A stretch of DNA of 58,104 bases from Gloeophyllum trabeum ATCC 11539 (Eukaryota; Basidiomycota; Agaricomycetes; Gloeophyllales; Gloeophyllaceae), in NCBI RefSeq assembly GCF_000344685.1, contig NW_006920424.1, forward strand, positions 372,134 through 430,237, read 5' to 3'. A program made the position numbers and the translations under genes. The notes beneath the pieces were generated by a model that worked only from the letters and a program-made list of their open reading frames with translations, was not told the DNA's origin and searched no databases. This document shows positions 1-13,532 of the stretch, piece by piece; the first letter of the stretch is position 1, and every line of letters starts with the position of its first letter.

Positions 1-682
1 TGAAGAGTTATATCTGTACTGTGAGATCCGGGACACATAGCTAGGTAGAAGTACTATAGGTGGGTAAGTGACAAGTGATTCATTGAGTTTGGGATGCATA
101 AAGTGAGTGGCGTGACAGCACCACCGAAAGAAAAATGATTTTGACTTCCAGGTTGCTTGATTTCTTGCGATTCACATGAGCAGTGGGATACACATAGAGG
201 TGTCCATTCAAACTTAAAATACCACCAGGTTTTGCCTTAAGCTATCCAGAGAGTTAATACAGCATGCAGCGCCGCGAAGCAACATTCATGTGCTGTGGAA
301 ACCGAAGAAACTAGCCTCGAGGGATATTTCAAGCGAGGGAGATCCCTGAATATAGCACTAGTATACCCTTTCAATAATATACCCCTTCTGAAGCTCACGG
401 GGGCCGAACGGAGTGTCTTTCCCTTCTCTTTCTCTCTCTCCTTCGATTTAATTTCTTTAATTTCTTTAATTGATCTAAAAGTCCACACCTATAGTACATA
501 AGCCGCGCTGGTTGATGGCGAACACTCTTCTCACTCTCCTGGCCAATGAGGAGCCGCCATTCTTGGATGGCGCCAAGTATAGAGCCCACAACTGCTGAGT
601 GAGCGAAAATAGCTGACCAAGCTGTAGGTTATGAAGAATACCTAGGTTCGTAAAGAACATAACGACCGCACCTTCAGGGAGC
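1..682. other. Intergenic / 5' flank, no gene recognised
   Basis: No conserved reading frame was recognised. The short frames on both strands overlap each other, and a pyrimidine-rich run (about 415-475) accounts for several of them. The last 100 bases form the promoter side of the OYE gene that starts at 778. Confidence 0.6.
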
Positions 683-690
683 CTATAAGA
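683..690 (+). promoter_or_regulatory. TATA-like box of OYE gene 1
   Basis: The octamer CTATAAGA lies about 88 nt upstream of the ATG at 778, a normal fungal spacing. The second OYE gene has GTATAAAG in an equivalent place (32181-32174). This is a sequence match only; the transcription start is not known. Confidence 0.5.
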
Positions 691-777
691 TGGCCCAGGT
701 AACTTGGAGAGCAGTATCGTATCCTGCCACACGCGAAATTCACTGCCGGATTCACTGCAATTATTGCGCTTCAAGAT

Positions 778-2003
778 ATGTCCTCTGAACTCTCTTCTAA
801 CTCACATCTTTTCCAGCCCATCCAAGTGGGCAATGTACAGCTCGCTCACAGGGTTATTATGGCCCCCATGACCCGTTTCAGAGCCAAAGGGAATTACATC
901 CCGTCTGATCTCACTGTTGAGTACTACGCACAGCGAGCGAGCGTCCCCGGCACGCTCCTCGTCACCGAGGGGACCTATATTGCCGAAAGGGCGGGCGGGT
1001 ACGGCCCTACCGTGCCTGGCATCTGGAATGCGGAGCAGATCAATGCGTGGAAGAAGGTGAGCAGGACCTCGCATGTTTCCGAAGACACCCTAGCTAGAAT
1101 ACGATGGTAGGTGACTGCCGCGGTGCATGCCAAGGGCTCCTACATATTCTGCCAGCTCTGGGCACTGGGCCGGGGTGCATACCCCTCCCTCCTCGAGCAG
1201 CTCGGCCTGCCCTACGTCGCGCCCTCCGCCATCGCGCATCCCGATCAGACCCGCGCTCCTCGAGCTCTCAGTGTGGAGGAGATTGGCGAGTACACCGCGC
1301 TGTACGCACAGGCAGCGAGGAACGCGGTAGCAGCGGGCTTCGACGGCGTCGAGGTCCACGGCGCGAACGGCTACCTCGTCGACCAGTTTCTGCAGGACGT
1401 GACCAACCAGCGGACGGACGAGTACGGCGGCAGCGCGGAGAACCGGTCCCGCTTCGCCATCGAGGCCCTGGCGGCCATCACGCAGGCCATCGGGGAAACG
1501 AAGGCCGCGATCAGGCTGAGTCCCTGGGAGCTCTCCAATGGTGCGTACCCGTGCCCGCTCGGCTCGCTGCGCGCTGACTTGGCTTGCCAGGCATGGGCAT
1601 GGCCGACCCCATCCCGACCTTCACGCACCTCGTATCGCGCATCAAGGCGCTCTTTCCCGCGCTCGCCTACCTGCACGTCACCGAGCCGCGCGTGCTCGGG
1701 CCCGCCGACCGCGCAGCCGTGCCCGCGGGCCAGTCGACCGACTTTGTGCACGCGGCGTGGCAGCCGAAGCTGCTGGTCGTCGCGGGCGGGTTCGATAGGG
1801 CGCTGGCGCTGCAGGCGGCAGCGCGGGGGAACGTGCTCGTAGCGTTTACGCGGTACTTTGTGGCGAATCCGGATTTGCCGAGGCGGTTGAGGGATGGCTT
1901 GGTGTTCAACAAATATAACCGGGACACGTTCTACACACCCGGCGCGAAAGGTTATATTGACTATCCTTTCGCGGAAGCTGAAGGTGCGGTGATGGGTGCG
2001 TGA
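778..2003 (+). CDS. Old yellow enzyme family NADH:flavin oxidoreductase (OYE copy 1)
   Basis: FMN-dependent ene-reductase family, which reduces activated C=C bonds of enals, enones and nitro compounds with NAD(P)H, usually in the cytosol. Three exons (778-1056, 1111-1540, 1591-2003) join in phase to 373 aa, the usual length. The N-terminus carries the FQPIQVG and MAPMTRFRA motifs typical of the family. HGANGYL (residues 176-182) supplies the His/Asn substrate-binding pair, and TDEYGGS..NRSRF is the conserved segment that follows. The C-terminal part ends with the usual YIDYPF. Introns are 54 and 50 nt. The first ATG of the frame is used, preceded by a TATA-like box. Its closest relative in the window is the copy at 30869-32109, with the same two intron positions. 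It converges on the BCS1-like gene, about 200 bp away. The family is clear; the natural substrate is not predictable. Confidence 0.93.
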
Positions 2004-2210
2004 GTGAGTGGAATTGATAGGTGGGGTTGGGTGTCGTCTTCATATCTAATGATGTGTGTATCGCAGTCTTTCATATCGTAAATGGTTCCATTCTACTTTT
2101 ATTATTGATACATAGGATAAATGCAATGAGATGGTGGTATATAGTGTGATGAAAATATTATGAGGTATGCGAGGTATACTGTAGTACGGAGGCGCGCAAG
2201 GTCACAGCGC

Positions 2211-3620
2211 TCAAGTCTCCACGCGCCCCTTTTTGGTCTCCCTCTCTTCCTCCTCCACCCACCTCCCGACTTGCTCAACCGCCTCACGCGGGCAAGTCTT
2301 GTACATCATCAGGTAGCCCTGCAGGCTCGCCATCGAGAACCGCCCCTCGGGCACCTTCTCGGCGAACTGCGCGGCCAGGTCCTCCAGCTCGGTGTCTTTA
2401 TCCTTCTCCGAGGGAACGGAGCCTTCTGAGTCTCCACCAGCCGGCTGGTAGAACACGCGGAAGAGCTCGCGCGCCTGGTGCGCGCTCGCGTACCCAAATT
2501 CGACATGCCGGTCCATGCGGCCGGGTCGGCATAACGCAGGATCGAGAGCCTCATATCTATTGGTCGTGGCGAATAGAATGCGGCCTTCGTGTGCGCCAAT
2601 ACCGTCGATGGCATTGAGAAGCCCGCTGAGAGTCACGCCGTTCCCAACAGAACTGGAGTCCTCATTCGACGAGGACGACTCGCGGCTAACCGTGTGCGCG
2701 AACGCTGCGTCGATATCCTCCATCACCGCGACGCACCGCTCCGGCAATTCAGAGATCAGCTGCGCCAGATCCGCGTCGTCGAGCCCCTTGCGCCCGATCG
2801 AGACGACGTACACGTCGAGCCCGAGCGCGCCCGCGAGGCTCTGGATGAGGCTCGTCTTGCCCGCGCCGGGCACGCCGTGCAGGAGGTACCCGCGGCGGAA
2901 AGGGATCCCGCGTGCGTGGTACCATTCCTTGCTCGCGAGGAACTCTTGCGCGTCGGCGAGCAGGGACTCCTTCACGCCCGGGGGCAGGATGATGGAGGAA
3001 AGCGGGCGTTTCGAGGCGGAGGCGAGCCGCCGCCAGCTGTGCCGCCCCGAGGAGTCGTAGACGAAGACGGAGGTGGACTGCGCACGGAGGGCGTCGTACG
3101 CGAATTTGGCATCCAGGAGGAGGGATTGAAGGAGGGTGGAATCCCGTGTGAGGAGGCGCAGCGTGAGCGTCTCGAAGCGCCCGGGGTAGCTCGGCAGCGG
3201 GTCGGAGCGGCGGTGCACGAGCAGGCAGCGGTGTTTGTACCAGAGGACGTGCGGGACGTCGAGTGCGGGGAGGAAGGAAAGCCGGCGCCATGTGAGGTCG
3301 GTCGTCGCATCGTCCTCGTCGTCGTTGTCGTGCTCGCCAAAGGTGAGGTCGCGCGTGGTGACCTCAATAGAGCGCGCGCGGCGCCACGCCGGCTGCTTAG
3401 ACAGCCAGACGAGCAGCCAGGCGTGCGCGGCGCTGTCATCTGGGAATGAGGCGGTCAAGAAGAGGGCGGAGAGGAGACGGGTGCGGAGGAAGAAGAGGCA
3501 GGAGCTCAAGGAGGACAGTGCGCCTCCGGCAAAGAGGATGCGGAGGTAATCGAAGACGGCAGAAGGCGAGACGAGCTGGGGGATGGAGGAGAGGCCGAGG
3601 GTGGATGCGACAGCGGCCAT
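2211..3620 (-). CDS. BCS1-like AAA ATPase (copy A)
   Basis: Single-exon gene of 469 aa. Mitochondrial BCS1 is an inner-membrane AAA ATPase that moves the folded Rieske protein during complex III assembly; Agaricomycetes carry many diverged paralogues of unknown role. Residues about 21-58 form a hydrophobic N-terminal segment, followed by the BCS1 N-domain (SIEVTTRD near 84-91). Walker A GVPGAGKT is at 249-256 and Walker B VAVMEDID at 297-304. Farther on are NAIDGIGAHEGRILFATTN and the arginine-finger region LCRPGRMDRHVEF. It ends with a charged tail. Length is close to yeast Bcs1 (456 aa). It lies tail to tail with OYE copy 1 and has a paralogue at 33166-34665 beside OYE copy 2. It is more likely a lineage-specific paralogue than the housekeeping BCS1, but sequence alone cannot settle that. 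Confidence 0.9.
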   Translation of the reverse strand: MAAVASTLGLSSIPQLVSPSAVFDYLRILFAGGALSSLSSCLFFLRTRLLSALFLTASFPDDSAAHAWLLVWLSKQPAWRRARSIEVTTRDLTFGEHDNDDEDDATTDLTWRRLSFLPALDVPHVLWYKHRCLLVHRRSDPLPSYPGRFETLTLRLLTRDSTLLQSLLLDAKFAYDALRAQSTSVFVYDSSGRHSWRRLASASKRPLSSIILPPGVKESLLADAQEFLASKEWYHARGIPFRRGYLLHGVPGAGKTSLIQSLAGALGLDVYVVSIGRKGLDDADLAQLISELPERCVAVMEDIDAAFAHTVSRESSSSNEDSSSVGNGVTLSGLLNAIDGIGAHEGRILFATTNRYEALDPALCRPGRMDRHVEFGYASAHQARELFRVFYQPAGGDSEGSVPSEKDKDTELEDLAAQFAEKVPEGRFSMASLQGYLMMYKTCPREAVEQVGRWVEEEERETKKGRVET

Positions 3621-4266
3621 GGCGTTGAACCAGGGCCGACCTCTGTCTGACGAGAATTACGGCCACGGCCTTTATTCACAATGTCTCTCGAGGTGACTCG
3701 GGGCGCAGCCGAAAGGTCCTGGGCGGCGCAGGGTGCCGGAGCGCTTCCGCTCACGGCTACACTACCTATTTGCAATCCAGGACCAAAGTTTGCGAGAAAT
3801 CTTTCAGCTCGAGGGCGGTCTTCTGCACACAAGAGTCCTGGAGCAGTCGCGGGTCGAAACGTCTGTGCAAGTACTTAGCTGTCCAAGTGCTTTCAGTCCC
3901 ACGTCAGTAAGCCGGAACACTCAAGTCATCAATCAGATCATCGTCGTGAACTCGCCGATATCAGTGGCGGTGCAATGCCGTGGAGGGCATAAATAACTCC
4001 GTGTGGCTGTGGCGTTTTCGAGTCCTTGTGTACCTCTATGATGCGTGCCTCACTGTCCATCCTCAATGCAAGTTCGTTTGGACGCGTCTGAAACACAAGG
4101 ACGCCACTGCTTCCAAGGCATTCCAGGCATTTAAAAAAGATCAGGTAGGTCATGTCTCTTTTTGTAACCCCATGACGCATCGTGTCTTCCTTGTCCGAAC
4201 CGCTCACTCAATTCTGCAGTTATTGGTGTCCTTAGACTTGATTATGTTGGCAGACCTGTCCGTAAT
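3621..4266. other. Intergenic region, no gene seen
   Basis: Lies between the 5' end of BCS1-like copy A and the 3' end of the first AKR7-type gene. Frames up to 123 codons occur but resemble nothing and overlap on both strands. The side next to 3620 should hold the BCS1-like promoter; no clear TATA box was found. Confidence 0.5.
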
Positions 4267-5979
<1,713 letters not shown>

Positions 5980-6068
5980 GGTGGATGACACAGCGGATCC
6001 GTCTCTGCACTCGAAGGGTCAAACGTGAACTTTAATGCTGGTTTCGCTACATGACTCGGATGCTCGTG

Positions 6069-6076
6069 CTATATAG
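6069..6076 (-). promoter_or_regulatory. TATA box of AKR7-type copy 1
   Basis: CTATATAG, itself palindromic, lies about 90 nt upstream of the ATG at 5979 on the minus strand. It sits beside a block (about 6089-6190) that is also present upstream of copy 2. Confidence 0.5.
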
Positions 6077-6079
6077 CCC

Positions 6080-7136
6080 AGACGATGCTTAAGCCGTGGC
6101 CTGCGCGTCTTCGCGGCAGTCTTTCATGTTCCCCGGAGATAACGATCCGGATGCGCGGCAGGGCGACGAAGACGGCCGGAAGATGCAAGTCCGTACTTGT
6201 CGGAGAAGTGCAGTCGTCATGAGGGCTTGAGTAGTAATCCATGTATTATTGCCCGAAGTGACACGTCAAACATGAGAGGTACGTATATATGTCAGCAGCG
6301 TCATTCGAAGGATTGGATATAACACCCACATCTTAGCGCGGTGTTGAAGACTCTCAAGGTATGTAGTCCAGGCGGTCACGCCGAGTTTGGGCCAACGGCT
6401 CCTTAGACTGCGTCCGTGAAGGTGTACTCTGCCGATTTCACGTCAGCCAACGTGAGTCTCAGGGGCAGCTGTTGAAGGTCAGGAACGAAACCCGGCAAAG
6501 GAGCCGGAAAGAGTATGTTGCATGGGAGTGTCAATTGATGAATTTTACGAGGAGCCTCATACCAGTGCGCCTATAAGAAAGCTCTCAGAACAGCGAGTGA
6601 AGTTTGTACATGCGCAAAGCTTGAAGTTGGCTGCTAAGAACACGAGTGTAGATTACCTTCTCCATCTTATTCGTGAAGTCGGAAGGGACTATCAAGTCCC
6701 CTTGGCGGTCGTAAGTCACTTATTGGCATCAGTGGCAGGGATCTGGGGTAACTTGATTGAGATAGAGCGGCTGCGATTTGATGGAACCACGATGAACATC
6801 CTATGCACCTGCATGAAGATCATGAGCAGGCAGATTGAGGGTAAGATAGGGTGGCTGAAACGAGAAGAACGAACGCGTTTGCAGCCCCGGGCCCACGGCG
6901 GTGGACATGTCAGTCACGACTCCCTGGTAAGACCAGCTGATCCTCCGCGCCAGCTAGTCACAGAGTCGATAATTCTTCCGGTAGTGAGTAAGCGTGAAGT
7001 CAGGCCATGTCACGTCTCCCCAGCATTCAAAGGACACTACCACGGACGCAAGTCGGTACCACTTCAGAGAAGATGCATTGCATTCTGCTAATTGATGTTA
7101 CACAGTTGATTGAAATTACATGAACGTGCCTAGAAA
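6080..7136. other. AKR7 intergenic spacer with a duplicated upstream block
   Basis: The part next to copy 1 (about 6089-6190) resembles the upstream part of copy 2 (about 8937-9045): both carry an AAGCCGT..GCTTGCGCGTC-like stretch followed by GAGATAA, with changes. A plus-strand open frame at 6522-7091 (189 codons) starts with ATG but matches no family I know and has no neighbouring exon with good splice sites. I treat it as unproven rather than as a gene. Confidence 0.4.
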
Positions 7137-8853
<1,717 letters not shown>

Positions 8854-10012
8854 GGTGACAAGCTATCTGGAGGGGGCAATGTGCACTAGGCGTTGCTCGC
8901 TCGTGGACGGCCTATTTGTATTCCAGGCAACTTTCAAGCCGTAGCTTGCGCGTCCTGGCGGCATAGCGTCACGGCTTTCGTCTTCTATGACTCTTCGAAG
9001 AGATAAGGATGCAAGGATTACGAGGACGACGACCGGGAGATAAAACACAGCGATGATCGGGAGGGACCATACAATCGTGAGACGGGAAGTCCCTCCGTCA
9101 CCAACATCGTTGCAGGGAGCCGAGAAAGTAAACTCAAAGTAGACTCCCTGCATCTGGACATTAACGTTTAGCAAGTCACCAAGTTTAATTCAAGACAGAG
9201 TCACACAAGTTCCGAGTCCCACAAGTGACCTTTCGTGTATGGCGAAAGGAACTCCAACCGAGAAACAGAATAGTAATCACAGTTACCAGCAGCGGTCGTA
9301 TGTCTAATCGATGTGGCTTTGAATCATCCCGCTGCCTGCCGCGAGCGCGATGGATGCATCCGGCTCGAATCGGGCTTCCAAGTCGTCTGAGAAATGTTTC
9401 ATGGCTCCTAGGGGACAAAACCTTCACCGTATTCCAGGAGTCTGCTTGCGCCGTTATGCTTAAGCAAAACGCATTATACGTTTTAACTTGTCCGAAACGG
9501 AAAGTCCGCACGTACCAACTGAGTCAAGGGCCACCGAGGGATGAATATATTCTCCCAACTATTCTCCTGTGAGCTCATGAATCTAAGATCGCTTTATCAA
9601 CGATCTGACCGAATCGACATTGACTCGACTATCGGATCCGCTGCCGTCCGATGACCGTATCGTCAAACTTCCACTTGAAGCCCTCAACTTGAAGCATAAA
9701 CTATGGCCAGTTGAGGGGCAGCCGCAGGTAAATCTAGGTTGCGACTCGTATTTGACGTGCATGGGGCTGAATATGTCGTTCTAGAGTCGAGTTTGACGAA
9801 AAGAACGACGTAGCATCCGATGGATCGCAGACTTGCGGTCACAACGCCGTAACTCCATGTCTACGATGACCGGGTCGTCGAAGATAGCGGAAACAAATGC
9901 AGGTGCCGCGGAGGCCACGCCAGCACCGGCAGGAACAGAAGTTACTGAATAGCTGAATAATGCAGGAACGGGGTGGAACAGTAGAGAACCCGAGACCTCC
10001 ACAGACATCCTG
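8854..10012. other. Divergent intergenic region
   Basis: Holds the promoters of AKR7 copy 2 (left) and the aryl-alcohol-type reductase (right). A minus-strand frame at 8863-9174 (103 codons) contains a run of hydrophobic residues, but it lies inside the duplicated promoter block and is not open in the equivalent block of copy 1, so it is not called a gene. Two opposite frames near 9185-9572 shadow one another. Confidence 0.45.
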
Positions 10013-10018
10013 TATAAG
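10013..10018 (+). promoter_or_regulatory. TATA-like box of the aryl-alcohol-type reductase
   Basis: TATAAG lies about 70 nt upstream of the ATG at 10084. The position suits a fungal core promoter. Confidence 0.45.
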
Positions 10019-10083
10019 AGCAAGGTAGCAGTACACCTATTCGCCATCTTGTTATTTGTGCCACCCTCCGTGTACCTGCAGAC

Positions 10084-11581
10084 ATGTCTTTCTGGCAACC
10101 CCCTCCTCCTCCCAAAACCAAGCTCGGGCGCTACCGCCAGCTCGCTCCAACCGCCAGCGTTCATGTCTCTCCGCTCTGCCTTGGTGCCATGAGTATCGGC
10201 GACAAGTGGGCCGGTATGGGGGCGATGAACAAAGAGTCCTCGATGAAGCTCCTGGACGCTTTCTTTGAGGGCGGCGGGAACTTCATCGACACGGCTAACA
10301 ACTAGTCAGTTCTCATTGCCTTGTCGTTATTACTTCGTTAGCTAAATTGTATGGCTGAAGTCAAGACGAGTCGTCAGAGGAAATCATAGGCGAATGGATG
10401 GAGACGAGGGGCATCCGCGATCAGCTCGTGATTGCTACGAAGGTATGTACCCGTGTCCTCGTAATTCACGTCCGATGTTCATGCCTCTGTCTCTTGCAGT
10501 ACACCACGAACTACAAGAACGCCGACGACTCTGTCTCTATCAAAGTCAACTTTACGGGCAACCACGTGAAATCCATGGCAATGAGCGTCCGCGATTCTCT
10601 GCGCAAGCTCCGCACGGACTACATCGACATCCTCTACGTGCACTGGTGGGACTACAACACCTCGGTCGAGGAGGTGATGGACGGCCTCCACCGCCTCGTC
10701 ATGCAGGGCAAAGTGCTCTATCTAGTCAGTACGGCCTTGATTTCAAGAGGTATCGAGTGCTGATTCAGGGTTGTTTTCAGGGCGTGTCCGACACACCCGC
10801 GTGGGTTGTCGCGAAGGCGAACCAGTACGCCCGCCTGACGGGGAAGACGCCCTTCGTAATCTACCAGGGCGCGTGGAACGTCATGCAGCGCGATTTTGAG
10901 CGAGATATAATCCCCATGTGCCGCGCCGAAGGTATGCACGCCACATTGAATCACCTCGGCCCGCCTGTTTATTGACTTCACATACGAAGGTATGGCGCTG
11001 GCGCCTTGGAACGTCATCGCCGCGGGCCACTTCCGCACGGACGAGGAGGAAGAACGGCGCCGGAAGACCGGCGAGAAAGGGCGTACCATCTTTGGGCCCA
11101 ACTGGGAGCGCACGGAGGACGAGAAGAAGATGTCCCATGCGCTCGAGAAGGTTGCGAACGAAGTTGGCGTCAAGTCGCTCACAGCTGGTGCGTATTCTGC
11201 CTTGGTGGTATGCTCGCGAGCCTCGTTAACCCATTCTCGATATGATAGTTGCTATCGCCTACGTCATGCACAAAACACCCTACGTCTTCCCTATTATTGG
11301 AGGCCGCAAGGTCGAGCAGCTCCAGGACAACCTCCAGGCACTGGATATATCTTTGACGGATGAACAAATCAAGTTCTTGGAGAGCATCCTACCGTTCGAT
11401 CCCGGCTTCCCGCATAGCATCCTCGTGAGTGATCCATGCCACATCGTCTTCCGCACCTTATCGCTGAATAGTTACTCCATCCATACAGGGCAATGGCACA
11501 GACTCCGCGCCATGGTTTAAGATCAATGCGCCTTTCGACAGAGTCGAGGCCCAGAAGCCCATTCGCCCAACCCAGAACTGA
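10084..11581 (+). CDS. Aryl-alcohol dehydrogenase-type aldo-keto reductase
   Basis: NADP-linked reductase of the fungal AAD group, which interconverts aromatic aldehydes and alcohols such as veratraldehyde in lignin-degrading fungi. Seven exons (10084-10304, 10361-10442, 10500-10724, 10781-10931, 10990-11187, 11249-11424, 11489-11581) give 381 aa, the usual length. Tetrad: Asp69 and Tyr74 (FIDTANNY), Lys101 (VIATK) and His149 (LYVHWWD). GVSDTPAW, YQGAWNVMQRDFERDIIPMC and PIIGGRKVEQL are typical AAD segments, the last binding the NADP phosphate. The N-terminus has a run of prolines. It is the third aldo-keto reductase in 7 kb but belongs to a different subfamily and has a different exon layout from the AKR7 pair, so it is not part of that duplication. 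The substrate is an inference from the subfamily. Confidence 0.92.
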
Positions 11582-11864
11582 CCTGAGATTCCCAGTGTTG
11601 TTGTCGTGGGGCTTTCGAACGGAGTGGATCTGTAATATAGCGTGTAATCAACAAACAAGAATTTACTCAGTTCCATCCACCACTTCTGAATTCCTGAGCG
11701 GTAAGTCCGGCGACGAAAGGGAATGATCGGACGGACGAAAACTGGTAGAGATGTCTGATCCGATATAAGTACATATAGATTCCCCATGAGGCGTATCAGG
11801 CGCTCGAACGCGCATCATACCATTCGGTCTGGCCCACCTCGAACTGACCTGTTGACAGCATATG

Positions 11865-13078
11865 TCATGAAATCGTACACCCGTCTGGAACTTTAGGCAA
11901 GCCGTCTGCCCCCATCTCAAATCCGGGAGGTAATGGACCCATAATCTCTGACGGTGGTGAGCCGTGCGATTGCATCTGTACAAGCAAGGTCAATTTTGAA
12001 ACACGGGTCATAACGAAAGGAGAGACGAGAGGTCTCGACCGGAGGTAGAAAATAGCCCACCTCGTTCATTAACTCCACTATTGTCTTGCCCTTCTCGGCA
12101 TCTTCATCCGAGTAACCTGGCTCCTCAAAGATCTGTACAATCTTCGTCACGCACTTGTATTGTTGTTGGTATCGAGACTTGTCCGCATCGGAGAGCGTGG
12201 CGGCATTTTCAGACAGGTAAGAAGGGAACTGAGAGATGTGGGACGGTGAATGTGAATGTGACGATCAGTAGTTGGCGCGAATGCAATTATTTGCCATATG
12301 GTCAGAACGCAGGACTCAGAGAAGGATAGATGCCTCACCTTATCATGCAATTCCTTCAAAGGCTCATATAGCACCTCCTTGCTCATTAACTGCGACATCA
12401 TACTCTCCAGCAGCCCCTGGAGTTCGCCCTCCTCTCCCTCGCCTAGCGTACCATTGAGCTGCTTCAGCAGTGCCTCCAGAGATTCGTCCGAGGTAGCATT
12501 GGCGTCCGCTTGCATTGCACTCTCGCTACTCTCGAGCTTCTCCATCGCCTGCCTGATACTTCTCTGAAAGGCATCATCGACCTCCTTCTCCGTCGCCTTA
12601 TCCTTCCTTTCTCCAGGATCTTCCTCCTCATCTTTCCGCTTCCCAATCGCCTCGTCCATCCCCTCCACCAGCATAGCCTCCCAAGCTGCCGCGAACGCCT
12701 TGGCTTTCTCCTTGTCTTCTTCGCTGAGAGTCATACCACTTCCAGATCCCTCCCCACTCAGTGACATTTCTCGCATGAGCGTCTCCATGTTTTTCTCTAG
12801 TTCCTTCGCAAAGTCCGACTCCTCCTGCGACGCTTCATTCGTGGCCACGGTGGGCTTGGGAGCAGTTGCTGATGCATTAGCCGACCCTTGCAACTTGGTG
12901 GGCTGAGAAGGAGCAGGGGCGTTGAACTGTTCCACGACATCTGTGCGTATACCGTTACGATCACGATCATCCTAAGCCTGCTATATAGACCAACCGCCCC
13001 GGATAGTAGTCACGCGTACTTACCGTCCAAGTCGTCTACATCCTCGTCAATTTCGACTTTCATTTTCCCTGACGCCAT
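11865..13078 (-). CDS. PEX19: PEX19, peroxisomal membrane protein import receptor
   Basis: Chaperone and import receptor for peroxisomal membrane proteins, working between cytosol and the PEX3 docking site. Four exons (13078-13024, 12940-12339, 12228-12061, 11975-11865) give 311 aa. Exon 1 encodes an acidic start (IDEDVDDLDD) typical of the PEX3-binding end. The middle has the helical, acidic region (FAKELEKNMETLMREM) and then MSKEVLYEPLKELHDK, the best conserved PEX19 segment. The C-terminus reads PPSEIMGPLPPGFEM and stops after CTIS, a CaaX box for farnesylation. The final exon is found only because it restores this CaaX end. Length and order match fungal PEX19. Its 3' end faces the reductase gene about 280 bp away. 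Confidence 0.95.
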
Positions 13079-13532
13079 GACTCAAGAGTTGTTAGGTACT
13101 GTAAGCAGTGGGGGACGCAATGAAGGATTCGGTCGTGAGATATCGGCTGTCCGGGGTAATGAATGTGATCAATATCGAAGTGCCCCGAGTTACCCCTAGC
13201 TTAGGGTTTCTGTCGTATAAGTCGCGATTGATAACAACCACTCGTCTATGATTTCACGATGCAATATACATCCTAATAGTATGTCCATTGTAGACTATTC
13301 ACTACTGACATGAAGGGCATAAGGTTAAGAGATGTAGGAAGAAGTGAAGAATAGTCTATGCTCTATAGTGATCACGATAAAGTCTAGGAACAGGCAAAGG
13401 AGCGACTTCGTCAGACAGATTATGCCAAACACGAGGACGGATCGTTAAACAACTAACACAGGAAGAGGTATGAGAATCAAGCGATTTATCGCATTATGAG
13501 GTGTTTTATGATGGGCGCTTTTAATCCCAGGT
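13079..13532. other. Short intergenic region between NDE and PEX19
   Basis: Both neighbours are on the minus strand, so this holds the PEX19 promoter and the 3' end of the NADH dehydrogenase gene. No reading frame or repeat of note was seen. Confidence 0.5.

Noticed and set aside
2589..3449. 286-codon plus-strand frame opposite the BCS1-like gene
   Set aside because: It is the complement of a GC-rich coding region; the minus strand has Walker motifs and a full family match.
8863..9174. 103-codon minus-strand frame with a hydrophobic stretch
   Set aside because: Lies in the duplicated promoter block of AKR7 copy 2 and is not preserved as a frame upstream of copy 1.
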